Shown one piece after another: positions 8,863 through 16,365 of a DNA stretch of 64,000 nucleotides. The position numbers and the translations under genes were made by a program. This DNA is from UBA12191 sp964422295 (GTDB lineage Bacteria; Planctomycetota; UBA8108; UBA1146), in the NCBI GenBank assembly GCA_964422295.1, contig CAYRAM010000006.1, positions 60,835-124,834 on the forward strand. The letters are read 5' to 3'. Below the pieces are notes generated by a model. It was not told where the DNA came from and ran no database searches. It saw only the letters and a list, made by a program, of their open reading frames with translations. Within the stretch, counting starts at the first letter, position 1, and the number at the start of each line of letters is the position of its first letter.

Positions 8863-9671
8863 ATCCAGCGCTGTTCGCCCATCTGATGTCGATCGAATCG
8901 AGGAGACTCCTCAGTTATCGGGTCGATTTCTGGCTGACGATGGTTCTCAGTCTGATCGTCCAAGTGGTCGTCGTCTGGGCATTGTGGACAGCGGTGTTCA
9001 CCGAATCGGGCAGTGAGGTCGTCGGTGGCTGGGATCTGCAAGGAATCATCGCTTACGGGATCTTTGTCTTCCTGATGGGACGAATCGTCCGCGGTGGTGA
9101 TCTCCAAATGGAGGTCGCAACCGAGATTTACGACGGCAGTCTCAGTCGCTATCTGATTTATCCTTGCAACTATTGCCTGACCAAGTATGCCCAGCAATTG
9201 GGAAACATCTTTCCCGATATCCTACAGAGCTTCCTGATGGCTCTCGTCGTCCTTCCATTCATGGGAACTTCCACCACCGTCGACCTCAACCTCACAGGAA
9301 TCCTGATGAGCCTGCCATCCCTGCTTTGTGCCCACCTGCTCTTCTTCGTCATCGGTTTGATTCCGCAGATGGTGGCATTCTGGGCAGACAATGTCTGGTC
9401 CCTCTCGGTGCTGATGCGCATGGTAACGATGCTCCTCGGTGGAGCAGCCTTTCCCCTGTCTCTCTTTCCAGAATCAGTGCAGACAGTGCTGGAATGGATG
9501 CCTTTTAGATACCTCTTCGAATTCCCGACCCTGGTGCTCCTCGGAAAGGTCAGTGTCGAAGAATGGGTCATCGGCATCGTCACGTGTTTGGCCTGGTGTG
9601 GTGTCTTCCTGCTCGTGTCGATTCCGATCTGGAAACGGGGAACTCTCCGATACACGGGGGTGGGAATATGA
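8859..9671 (+). CDS. ABC-2 type permease, first subunit
   Basis: 270-aa integral membrane protein with about six hydrophobic segments (for example around residues 25-45, 60-75, 110-135, 145-170, 180-200 and 230-255). It starts inside the ATPase gene with a 4-base ATGA overlap, so the two are translationally coupled. Members of this permease family pair with a second, homologous permease to form a heterodimeric exporter. There is no substrate clue in the sequence. Confidence 0.88.
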   Translation: MNPALFAHLMSIESRRLLSYRVDFWLTMVLSLIVQVVVVWALWTAVFTESGSEVVGGWDLQGIIAYGIFVFLMGRIVRGGDLQMEVATEIYDGSLSRYLIYPCNYCLTKYAQQLGNIFPDILQSFLMALVVLPFMGTSTTVDLNLTGILMSLPSLLCAHLLFFVIGLIPQMVAFWADNVWSLSVLMRMVTMLLGGAAFPLSLFPESVQTVLEWMPFRYLFEFPTLVLLGKVSVEEWVIGIVTCLAWCGVFLLVSIPIWKRGTLRYTGVGI

Positions 9672-10456
9672 TGCGCTACCTGCGTCTCTACAGACAGTTT
9701 CTTTCATTCTCCTTCAGCCGATCCCTCGAGTACCGTCTCGATTTTTGGTTCCGCATCATCATGGACTGCATATTCTATGTCGTGGAGATCGGCTTCTTCA
9801 TGGTGATTTTTCGTCACACCGAGATTCTCGGGGACTGGACCTTTGACCAAACCCTCATATTTGTATGTGGATATCTATTGGTCGATGCCATCAACATGAC
9901 CGTTTTCAGCAACAATCTCTGGTGGCTCCCGATCTATGTAAACAAGGGTGATCTCGATTACTATCTGGTCAGGCCGGTATCTTCCCTCTTCTTTCTGAGT
10001 TTGAGGGATTTTGCCGCCAACTCATTCTTGAACTTGATCATCGCCCTCGGATTGCTGGCATGGTCCATGGTTCGATATCCAGAGCCGATCCCCGTCTCAA
10101 ATCTGCTTTGGTACCTGTTTCTTCTTCTGAACGGTGCCGTCCTTCATTACACATTGCAGATGTTTTTTCTGATCCCCGTAATTTGGCTTCACTCCAATCG
10201 GGGCTTGACCAATGCCTTTTACTCAACCACCAAACTGGCAGAACGCCCCGACAAAATTTATTCAAAGTGGACTCGCAGGGTACTCCTCTTCGTATTTCCG
10301 CTGCTGTTGATGGTGTCTATCCCTGCAAGAGTTCTCTTTGAAGGACCCAGCTTGGCAATGGTCGGAATGACCCTTGGAATCAGTGGCATCTTCTTTTTGA
10401 TCATGGTCGGTTTCTGGAATTTTTCCCTACGGCACTATTCCAGTGCGTCATCCTGA
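9668..10456 (+). CDS. ABC-2 type permease, second subunit
   Basis: 262-aa polytopic membrane protein, the third gene of the exporter operon. The start is set by the ATGATG at 9668, which overlaps the previous stop (ATATGATG); a longer upstream reading adds a hydrophilic, His-rich stretch out of keeping with the family. Hydrophobic segments are seen near residues 20-45, 55-75, 100-130, 140-165 and 210-255. It resembles the first permease in length and layout and ends just before the terminator pair at 10455-10522. Confidence 0.87.
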   Translation: MMRYLRLYRQFLSFSFSRSLEYRLDFWFRIIMDCIFYVVEIGFFMVIFRHTEILGDWTFDQTLIFVCGYLLVDAINMTVFSNNLWWLPIYVNKGDLDYYLVRPVSSLFFLSLRDFAANSFLNLIIALGLLAWSMVRYPEPIPVSNLLWYLFLLLNGAVLHYTLQMFFLIPVIWLHSNRGLTNAFYSTTKLAERPDKIYSKWTRRVLLFVFPLLLMVSIPARVLFEGPSLAMVGMTLGISGIFFLIMVGFWNFSLRHYSSASS

Positions 10457-10492
10457 AAAAATTTGGCTCCCGCAACGTGAGTCGCGGGAGCC
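10455..10492 (-). terminator. Rho-independent terminator of the Gfo/Idh gene
   Basis: Read on the minus strand: 9-base stem GGCTCCCGC/GCGGGAGCC with a 10-base loop, followed by AAATTTTTTC. It overlaps the last two bases of the exporter's second permease gene on the other strand, so it also acts as the boundary between convergent units. Confidence 0.82.
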
Positions 10493-10503
10493 AGGCGGGT
10501 CAC

Positions 10504-10522
10504 TACCACCCATCGGGTGGTA
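10504..10522. terminator. Second hairpin between convergent genes
   Basis: Perfect 8-base stem TACCACCC/GGGTGGTA with a 3-base loop, directly next to the stronger terminator. There is no long T-run on either side (AATATTTT follows on plus after 10 bases), so it may be an auxiliary terminator for the ABC operon or an RNA 3'-end stabiliser. Confidence 0.45.
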
Positions 10523-10537
10523 CCTGATGTCAATATT

Positions 10538-11875
10538 TTAGATGAACTCGGTCGATCCCGGCCTGGGGATCACCACTGCTGGTGCTTCTCCGAATTCATA
10601 TGCGGGTGGGCACAGATCCAACTGGCTGTTGGAGACTTGATCCCACGTGAGAGTTTTTCCGGTGTACGTAGACATCCTACCCATGATGGAAACGAGTGTG
10701 CTATTGCACATGAACTCCCCATCGTTGATCCGGGGACGCTCCCCCTTGAAGGACCTGAACAACTCGGCCCACTCTGCATCGTACATGTCCATGTCATCCG
10801 GCGAACTTTTATAGCGCCAGTTTACTTCGCCGGAAATCTTGTGCGCCTGAATGGCTGCGGTCCCTCTGGTCCCGAAGACGAAGTCACTGACATTGCCATC
10901 TGCGCCACTCCATTGCCGACATGAGTGGAACAACTTTTCACCATTCTCCCACTCGAAGACACAATTGAAGTGGTCATAGATATCACCCCACTTCTCTTCA
11001 GTACGACGTGAGCGGCCCCCACTGGCTGTACACTTTGCCGGAGGAACATCTTTCATCACCCACATGATCTTGTCGATGCTGTGGATGCTCTGTTCAGTGA
11101 TGTGATCTCCACTGAGCCAATTGTAGTAGTACCAATTGCGAATCTGGTACTCCATGTCTGACCACGCATCTTTGCGTCCGTTATACCAAAGCTCCCCGGT
11201 GTTGTACGTGCATTGAAGATTGACAATATCACCGATGGAACCATCGTGGATTCTGTCGATGGTTTCCTGCTTTGATTTTTGATAGCGATAGCAGAGACCA
11301 CTGACAACAGTGAGATCTTTCTCTTTCGCTTTCTCGCAAGCGGCTCTCACTCGGGCAACGCCCATGGCATCGGTCGCAATCGGTTTCTCGGCGAAGACGT
11401 GTACTCCCAATTCGACCGCCTTTTCAATTTGTTGGGGTCGGAAATGGGGAGTTGATGCGAGGATGACCACGTCGCAGTTTTGGATGACCTTTTCATAGTT
11501 GTCGAAGCCGGAAAATTTCATCTCGTCAGTGACTTGAATCCGATCAGCATGTTCACCGTCGAGCAGGTTTTGATGGGAACTCTCAACCCGATCGATGAAC
11601 AGGTCACCCATTGCAACAATGCGGACCCGCGGCTCGACATTGAGAGCATTGGTCGCGGCACCTGTTCCCCGTCCCCCGCAACCAACGAGACCAACCCGGA
11701 TGACATCATCGACCGAGTTATGCACGCCCTTTGAAGCCGCCTGCACCGTGATGGAGCCAGAGGCCATCGCTGCAAGCAACCCCCCCGTCGCGCCGATGAA
11801 AGTTCGGCGATCCAGTTGGGATTTCGTCTCTGTTTCGGACCGTGCGGGATCAGTTTCCTTGTTGTTCTTGGACAA
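10538..11875 (-). CDS. Tat-exported Gfo/Idh/MocA-family oxidoreductase
   Basis: 445-aa NAD(P)-binding dehydrogenase-like protein. An N-terminal twin-arginine signal (RRTFIGATGG, about residues 23-32) predicts folded export to the periplasm. Seen: Rossmann motif GLVGCGGRGTGAA near residue 62 and the family EKP motif (HVFAEKPIATDA) near 165, then the C-terminal alpha/beta domain. Such Tat-type members are abundant in planctomycetes and are thought to act on sugars or inositols; the substrate cannot be read here. The start is TTG with SD GAGAGGG 8 bases upstream; no ATG exists before the signal peptide. Terminator downstream; apbE lies 12 bases upstream on the same strand. Confidence 0.92.
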   Translation of the reverse strand: MSKNNKETDPARSETETKSQLDRRTFIGATGGLLAAMASGSITVQAASKGVHNSVDDVIRVGLVGCGGRGTGAATNALNVEPRVRIVAMGDLFIDRVESSHQNLLDGEHADRIQVTDEMKFSGFDNYEKVIQNCDVVILASTPHFRPQQIEKAVELGVHVFAEKPIATDAMGVARVRAACEKAKEKDLTVVSGLCYRYQKSKQETIDRIHDGSIGDIVNLQCTYNTGELWYNGRKDAWSDMEYQIRNWYYYNWLSGDHITEQSIHSIDKIMWVMKDVPPAKCTASGGRSRRTEEKWGDIYDHFNCVFEWENGEKLFHSCRQWSGADGNVSDFVFGTRGTAAIQAHKISGEVNWRYKSSPDDMDMYDAEWAELFRSFKGERPRINDGEFMCNSTLVSIMGRMSTYTGKTLTWDQVSNSQLDLCPPAYEFGEAPAVVIPRPGSTEFI

Positions 11876-11887
11876 CGTGCAACCCTC

Positions 11888-13054
11888 TCAATCGGATTCC
11901 GGAGCCCTCGGAAACCCTAATGGTACTGATGGTGGATTCCCTTCTCCAGTACCGGCCCCTGAAGGAATCGGCCATCGACCGGGAAAACGGCCCCATCTTT
12001 TTACCTCAGCGGTATTTGGATCGATGATTTGAATCGCCCGAGGAAAGCCCGTTGAGCCGAGGTCCGATTCCTCAGGCAGTGGACCCGGCACGGAATAGGC
12101 GGTGGCAAACGCATCCGCAGTCGTGGCATCCTCAGCATAAACGGTCACCCAGGGAGAATTACGCAACCCCAAACCTGTTTTCGGATTGAGGATGTGGCTG
12201 AATCTCGCAGAGTCGATCTCTATGTATCTTGCCGAATCTCCACTGGTGGCGACAGCACCCGGAGAATAGAACCGGTGGACTCCGGAAGGCAGGCGGACGA
12301 CCCAACCGGAGCTCCCGGGCCAGGCGGGTCCAAAGGCCAAGTCCCCGCCGCCGTCTACGAGGCAGTGGATAAACCCGAACTCATCGAGCAATTGAAGTGC
12401 TTCATCGACGGCATAACCCTTTGCGATGCCACCCAAATCCACGGAGACACCCGCTTTCGACAGGCGCGCTTTTCGACCTGCCACTTCGATGGAATCGATG
12501 CCTCTCTGGCTGTAAGCCAATTCAAGATCCTCCTGTGAAGGCAATCGTTCAGCGCGAAAACAGCGCCTCCACAGACGCGTCAGTGCTCCAAGCGTGATGT
12601 CAAAGCGACCCTGTGTTTGGTCATGAATACGCAAACTGCTCTTCAAAAGAGTCGCAAGATCCGAACTGACGACGATGGCCTCCCTGTGAGGTGCGGATCG
12701 GCACCATGTGCGAACTTCACTCTCTGGATTCCAATCCGATGCAACTCTTTCAATCTGGTCGATCCGTTCAAATGCCCTTTTGACCGCATCTTCCGGATTC
12801 GAGCCTGGCTGGGACAGGACCACGATCCGAAATCGGGTCCCCATCGCAGGGTGCTGATACTCATGGCGAACCGATATGTCCGGACTGTCTCTGCGGAGTT
12901 CCCGATTCTGACAACCACCGACGATCAAAAGGCAGATCATTAACGAGCAAATACCCCTCACCGAGGGAGGTGGAAGTGAGGCAGACGTCTGGATGTGGGA
13001 ATCGGTGTAAGCCATCATGCCCCTACTTTTAGCCGCTTGTGGGCGATGGATCAC
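11888..13054 (-). CDS. apbE: FAD:protein FMN transferase, lipoprotein form
   Basis: 388-aa ApbE-family enzyme that covalently attaches FMN to threonine of extracytoplasmic flavoproteins. A lipobox ending in GGC (LLIVGGC, near residue 48) makes it an outer- or inner-membrane lipoprotein. Seen: AMGTRFRI at the start of the domain, DITLGALTRLW, DLGGIAKGYAVDEA, DGGGDLAFG, and a late SHILNPKTG motif with the metal-binding ATTADAFATA stretch. The start is the GTG at 13054, backed by a very strong SD (AGGAGGTC); ATGs at 13018 and 13015 are alternatives. Its start is only 14 bases from the oppositely directed SUMF1-like gene, next to a multihaem cytochrome, so it may flavinylate a partner in that electron-transfer set (inference). 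Confidence 0.9.
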   Translation of the reverse strand: MIHRPQAAKSRGMMAYTDSHIQTSASLPPPSVRGICSLMICLLIVGGCQNRELRRDSPDISVRHEYQHPAMGTRFRIVVLSQPGSNPEDAVKRAFERIDQIERVASDWNPESEVRTWCRSAPHREAIVVSSDLATLLKSSLRIHDQTQGRFDITLGALTRLWRRCFRAERLPSQEDLELAYSQRGIDSIEVAGRKARLSKAGVSVDLGGIAKGYAVDEALQLLDEFGFIHCLVDGGGDLAFGPAWPGSSGWVVRLPSGVHRFYSPGAVATSGDSARYIEIDSARFSHILNPKTGLGLRNSPWVTVYAEDATTADAFATAYSVPGPLPEESDLGSTGFPRAIQIIDPNTAEVKRWGRFPGRWPIPSGAGTGEGNPPSVPLGFPRAPESD

Positions 13055-13068
13055 CTGAAGACCTCCTG

Positions 13069-14247
13069 ATGGAGCACCATTTTTCTGCGGAAAGGCCCCT
13101 CTTGATCTGCACTCTTCTCATCTCCGTGAGCCTCATGACCACTGCTGCGGTGGATGACAAGCCACTACAGGAAATCGCTGCTCCGCTGAAGTCTTACCAA
13201 GAAAAACTGCCCGGAACAGAACTTGTCATCGAATGGGTAGCGATACCTGTCGGAGAACCCGGTTATCCAAAAATCATGGCGATCGGTTCTCCTGATGAGG
13301 AAACGGATCGCAAGGACGACGAAGGCCCGCTTTGGAACTTTCAGGCGGAGCCATTCTGGATGATGAAATTTGAGGTCACCTGGGATTTCTATCAGGAATT
13401 CCTCAAGGAGTATCGAATCTCCATGGATCGAAGACTCGACCCTGATACTTCTGAGAAAAAAGATTGGGTCGATGCCGTCAGCATTCCCACGCCGCTTTGG
13501 GAACAGGACGCACGCCCCATCATGGAAGGACTGGGAACGAGTGGTGGATTCCCAGCAGCAGACATCACCCAGCATGCAGCGATGCAATTCTCCAAGTGGC
13601 TATCAAAGAAAACCGGGCACTTTTTGCGTCTGCCCACTGAAGCGGAGTGGGAGTACGCTGCAAGGTGCGGAAAATCCACTGCCTATTCCTTTGGAGATGA
13701 TCCGGCCCCCCTGATCGATCATGGGTGGATCTTCGACAACAGTGATTATGAAGATCCCGATGCCGGCTTCCCGGGTCTGGGGGCGGGTTATCGCAAAGTC
13801 GGAACAAAAAAAGCCAATCGCTGGGGAATTCATGATCTCTACGGAAATGTAGCCGAGTGGACTCTCGACCAGTATTCACCAGACGCCTACAGCGGTCGAA
13901 GTGGCAATGCGCTCGATGCTTCCGCTTCAGTGGCCTGGCCCAAAAAAATCTGGCCGGCAGTTGTCAGGGGAGGATCCTGGCAAGATGACGCTGACCGCTG
14001 CCGCTCTGCTGCCAGGACCGCTTCTTCGTCGAAGTGGCAAAAGCGCGATCCGCAGATTCCGAAAAGTGTCTGGTGGTGTACCGATGCTTTCCATGTCGGA
14101 TTTCGATTGATCCGCCCCGCTGTTGCTCCGAAAGATCCCAATCGCTGGTGGGAGTTGGAAGTTTCGGCAGTTCAGAGAAAACTGAAAACCGGATACAAGG
14201 AACTTCGGGTACCCTTCGGCAAATCATCTCCTGCGGAGAAAGAATGA
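13069..14247 (+). CDS. Exported SUMF1/FGE-fold protein without the catalytic cysteine pair
   Basis: 392 aa with an N-terminal hydrophobic signal (about residues 8-27). The SUMF1 (formylglycine-generating enzyme-like) fold is seen as FEVTWDFYQEFL, LPTEAEWEYAARCG, GIHDLYGNVAEWTLD, VVRGGSW, and HVGFRLIRP at the end. In true formylglycine-generating enzymes two cysteines lie in the segment after GGS; here that segment reads QDDADRCRSAAR with one cysteine at a different place, so sulfatase activation is unlikely and a structural or binding role is favoured. The ATG at 13069 lacks a clear SD; a GTG at 13039 is the alternative. Overlaps the cytochrome gene by ATGA. Confidence 0.85.
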   Translation: MEHHFSAERPLLICTLLISVSLMTTAAVDDKPLQEIAAPLKSYQEKLPGTELVIEWVAIPVGEPGYPKIMAIGSPDEETDRKDDEGPLWNFQAEPFWMMKFEVTWDFYQEFLKEYRISMDRRLDPDTSEKKDWVDAVSIPTPLWEQDARPIMEGLGTSGGFPAADITQHAAMQFSKWLSKKTGHFLRLPTEAEWEYAARCGKSTAYSFGDDPAPLIDHGWIFDNSDYEDPDAGFPGLGAGYRKVGTKKANRWGIHDLYGNVAEWTLDQYSPDAYSGRSGNALDASASVAWPKKIWPAVVRGGSWQDDADRCRSAARTASSSKWQKRDPQIPKSVWWCTDAFHVGFRLIRPAVAPKDPNRWWELEVSAVQRKLKTGYKELRVPFGKSSPAEKE

Positions 14248-15983
14248 TTGGCCAACGGACCAGTTGTGTACTGGGATTCCTGCTGCTGTTTCCGGGAGTT
14301 CTGATCTTCACACCGACTTTGCAAGGTCAAGATCCGGTGGATCGCTGGAAGAGAACCGGCTCTCCCGAATCCTACATTCATCATATCGAACTGAGAGACG
14401 AACGGGGTCAGGTCATCTCACGCGATGATGATTCCGGACGACTCCCCCACATGGGAGAGACCTGTGCACCCTGCCATGACATGAGCAGGGCAGCAGGTGG
14501 ACTCCACGGCGGTGGAGGTCCCGCAGGGCCTCCCGGTGAGCCGTGGTTCCTGGTGGACTCCAGAAGTGCGACGCGCTGGCCTTTTCACTCAAGAAGCTGG
14601 GCAGGGCTGGCAACCCCTGCAGACTTGGGCCTTGAGGCAGATGAATTGCTGCAACGCTTTGGTACTTACGATACGGGCGGTATTCACTCGATGACCGGGC
14701 AATCATCCGATTGCCTGATTTGCCATCTTCCGGATGGATACGATTTTCATCGCCGTTCCACCATGCTGGCTCAGGGCAATACCCGATTGGCGGCCTTTGT
14801 AGCGGCGGGACTCTATGAGCCATCTGGCAAACCGATAGCACGATTCTGGGATGAATCCGACAAGCTCACACTCAATTTAAAAGCAGATGCCGGTCCCACT
14901 TCCTGTCTCCATTGCCACTCCAGCAAACCTGCTGCAGAGGATCGCGACAGACCACGCTGGAGTCACGCCGATGATGTTCACATCGCTGCAGGCATGAGTT
15001 GCGTGGATTGCCATCGTGCAGGGATCGATCACCACGTCGTCCGGGGAAAGTCCGGTGAAACCCATCCTTCAGGGACTTCGGTAAAATCCCTCAGTTGTCG
15101 AGGATGCCACCTTCCTTCAGGCGAGCCGGTGATGCATTCGGCACCCCGACCGGAACACAGGGGTCTTCCGTCATTCCATCTCGATGAGTTGAGCTGCACT
15201 GCTTGCCATTCAGGACCCTCTGCCGATCAACTCGGTGAGAAGAGCTGGACATCCAGGGCGCATCGATTGGGGATCCCAAAGCAGGGTCGATCTGCCCAAG
15301 ATCCTCCCTCCGTGTTTTCGGGAGTCCTCCTTATCGACGATCAGGGCCGCTGGGCTCCTCACCATCAAGTCTGGCCAGAAGGGTGGATCGAACAGGACCA
15401 GTCAAACAAGCCTGGGAGAGTGTTGTCGCCGGGAGAACTTCGGCGACCCTTGCGCCAAACCTTGCGAGTTCGATCAGACCTCCTGGAGACGATTCGTGCC
15501 ACCACTGAAGACCCCTCGCGTGCTGAGCGAAGCATCTCCGTCTTTCTCGGACAACTAGATCCCCCCGCCGCACTGGTTACCGCAGGATCTTCCTGGCACA
15601 TGGCTCCCGGCGACTTTTTGCAATCGAAATCCTCAGAGTTCGCCGAACCCTACGAATGGAAGATTGGTCACCCGGTTAGACCGACATCGATGTCTCTGGG
15701 AAGCAGCGGCTGTACCGATTGCCATTCTACAGATTCGAAGTGGCCTCTTCTCGAAAGTAACCCTGACATCCTCATTCCCATCCAAAGTGCAAATGGGTCT
15801 TCACTGGGCACCACAGTGGATCAGAACTCTCAAAAGGTTTTTCAGAGCGCACTGTGGAATCTCTGGAAACCGATCTTCCCCGGAAGGGACATCGCCAAAT
15901 TATATTTTGTGGTCTGTGCATTTCTTGCTTCCGCTGCCGCCGTGCGCAGATTTCTGATCGTGATGTCAGGGGACCACAGATGA
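14244..15983 (+). CDS. Membrane-anchored multihaem cytochrome c (seven CxxCH motifs)
   Basis: 579 aa. A signal peptide or anchor lies at about residues 5-27. Seven haem c attachment motifs are seen: CAPCH (74-78), CLICH (157-161), CLHCH (221-225), CVDCH (253-257), CRGCH (285-289), CTACH (318-322) and CTDCH (about 490-494). A C-terminal hydrophobic helix (about 553-575) would anchor it to the membrane with the haem domain outside. The ATGA overlap with the SUMF1-like gene and the ATGA overlap with the next small membrane protein make a tight three-gene unit. Likely role: periplasmic electron transfer; the donor and acceptor are not evident. I do not recognise a named family such as NrfA or octahaem hydroxylamine oxidoreductase. 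Confidence 0.9.
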   Translation: MIGQRTSCVLGFLLLFPGVLIFTPTLQGQDPVDRWKRTGSPESYIHHIELRDERGQVISRDDDSGRLPHMGETCAPCHDMSRAAGGLHGGGGPAGPPGEPWFLVDSRSATRWPFHSRSWAGLATPADLGLEADELLQRFGTYDTGGIHSMTGQSSDCLICHLPDGYDFHRRSTMLAQGNTRLAAFVAAGLYEPSGKPIARFWDESDKLTLNLKADAGPTSCLHCHSSKPAAEDRDRPRWSHADDVHIAAGMSCVDCHRAGIDHHVVRGKSGETHPSGTSVKSLSCRGCHLPSGEPVMHSAPRPEHRGLPSFHLDELSCTACHSGPSADQLGEKSWTSRAHRLGIPKQGRSAQDPPSVFSGVLLIDDQGRWAPHHQVWPEGWIEQDQSNKPGRVLSPGELRRPLRQTLRVRSDLLETIRATTEDPSRAERSISVFLGQLDPPAALVTAGSSWHMAPGDFLQSKSSEFAEPYEWKIGHPVRPTSMSLGSSGCTDCHSTDSKWPLLESNPDILIPIQSANGSSLGTTVDQNSQKVFQSALWNLWKPIFPGRDIAKLYFVVCAFLASAAAVRRFLIVMSGDHR

Positions 15984-16348
15984 ATCGATTACACCGCTTC
16001 CTGATACTACTGTTGATCCTTGCCATGCTGACTGCAATCCCGGGAATACCTTTCGGCGTCGATTTGAGAGGCTACCCGCTCCTGATGCACCTTGGTGTGG
16101 GTACGCTCCTCGCCGGTGCTCTTGCCGTGGCAATGGTGATCTCACCAACCGGCACCAATCGCCTGCAAAGTTTCGCTTGGCTATTGATCTGTTTTGGTTT
16201 GCTGTCTCTGGTGATCCCACTGATGGGCTGGGCAAGCAGTGATTTGAGTCACCGTTGGTTGGAAGCCCACGGTTGGATTTCGATTGCGGGATTGGGGCTC
16301 CTTGGATTATCGGTGAAGCAAAACAAATCTGCCAAAAACCAAGGCTAG
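15980..16348 (+). CDS. Small four-helix membrane protein
   Basis: 122 aa, unrecognised. Start set by the ATGA overlap with the cytochrome gene; a longer reading upstream would run through the cytochrome C-terminus in another frame. Four hydrophobic segments at about residues 6-24, 33-55, 64-84 and 95-111, with few charged residues. No haem-ligand pattern is obvious. Its coupling to the multihaem cytochrome suggests a membrane partner, for example a quinone-side anchor (inference). It ends 17 bases before the convergent icmF gene with no visible terminator between. Confidence 0.75.
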   Translation: MNRLHRFLILLLILAMLTAIPGIPFGVDLRGYPLLMHLGVGTLLAGALAVAMVISPTGTNRLQSFAWLLICFGLLSLVIPLMGWASSDLSHRWLEAHGWISIAGLGLLGLSVKQNKSAKNQG

Positions 16349-16365
16349 AACTGCTGAATGTATCC

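Noticed and set aside
14034..14243. Upstream extension of the cytochrome gene by 70 codons
   Set aside because: It runs out of phase through the SUMF1-like gene; the ATG at 14244 has SD GGAGAAAG, an ATGA overlap and is followed by a signal peptide.
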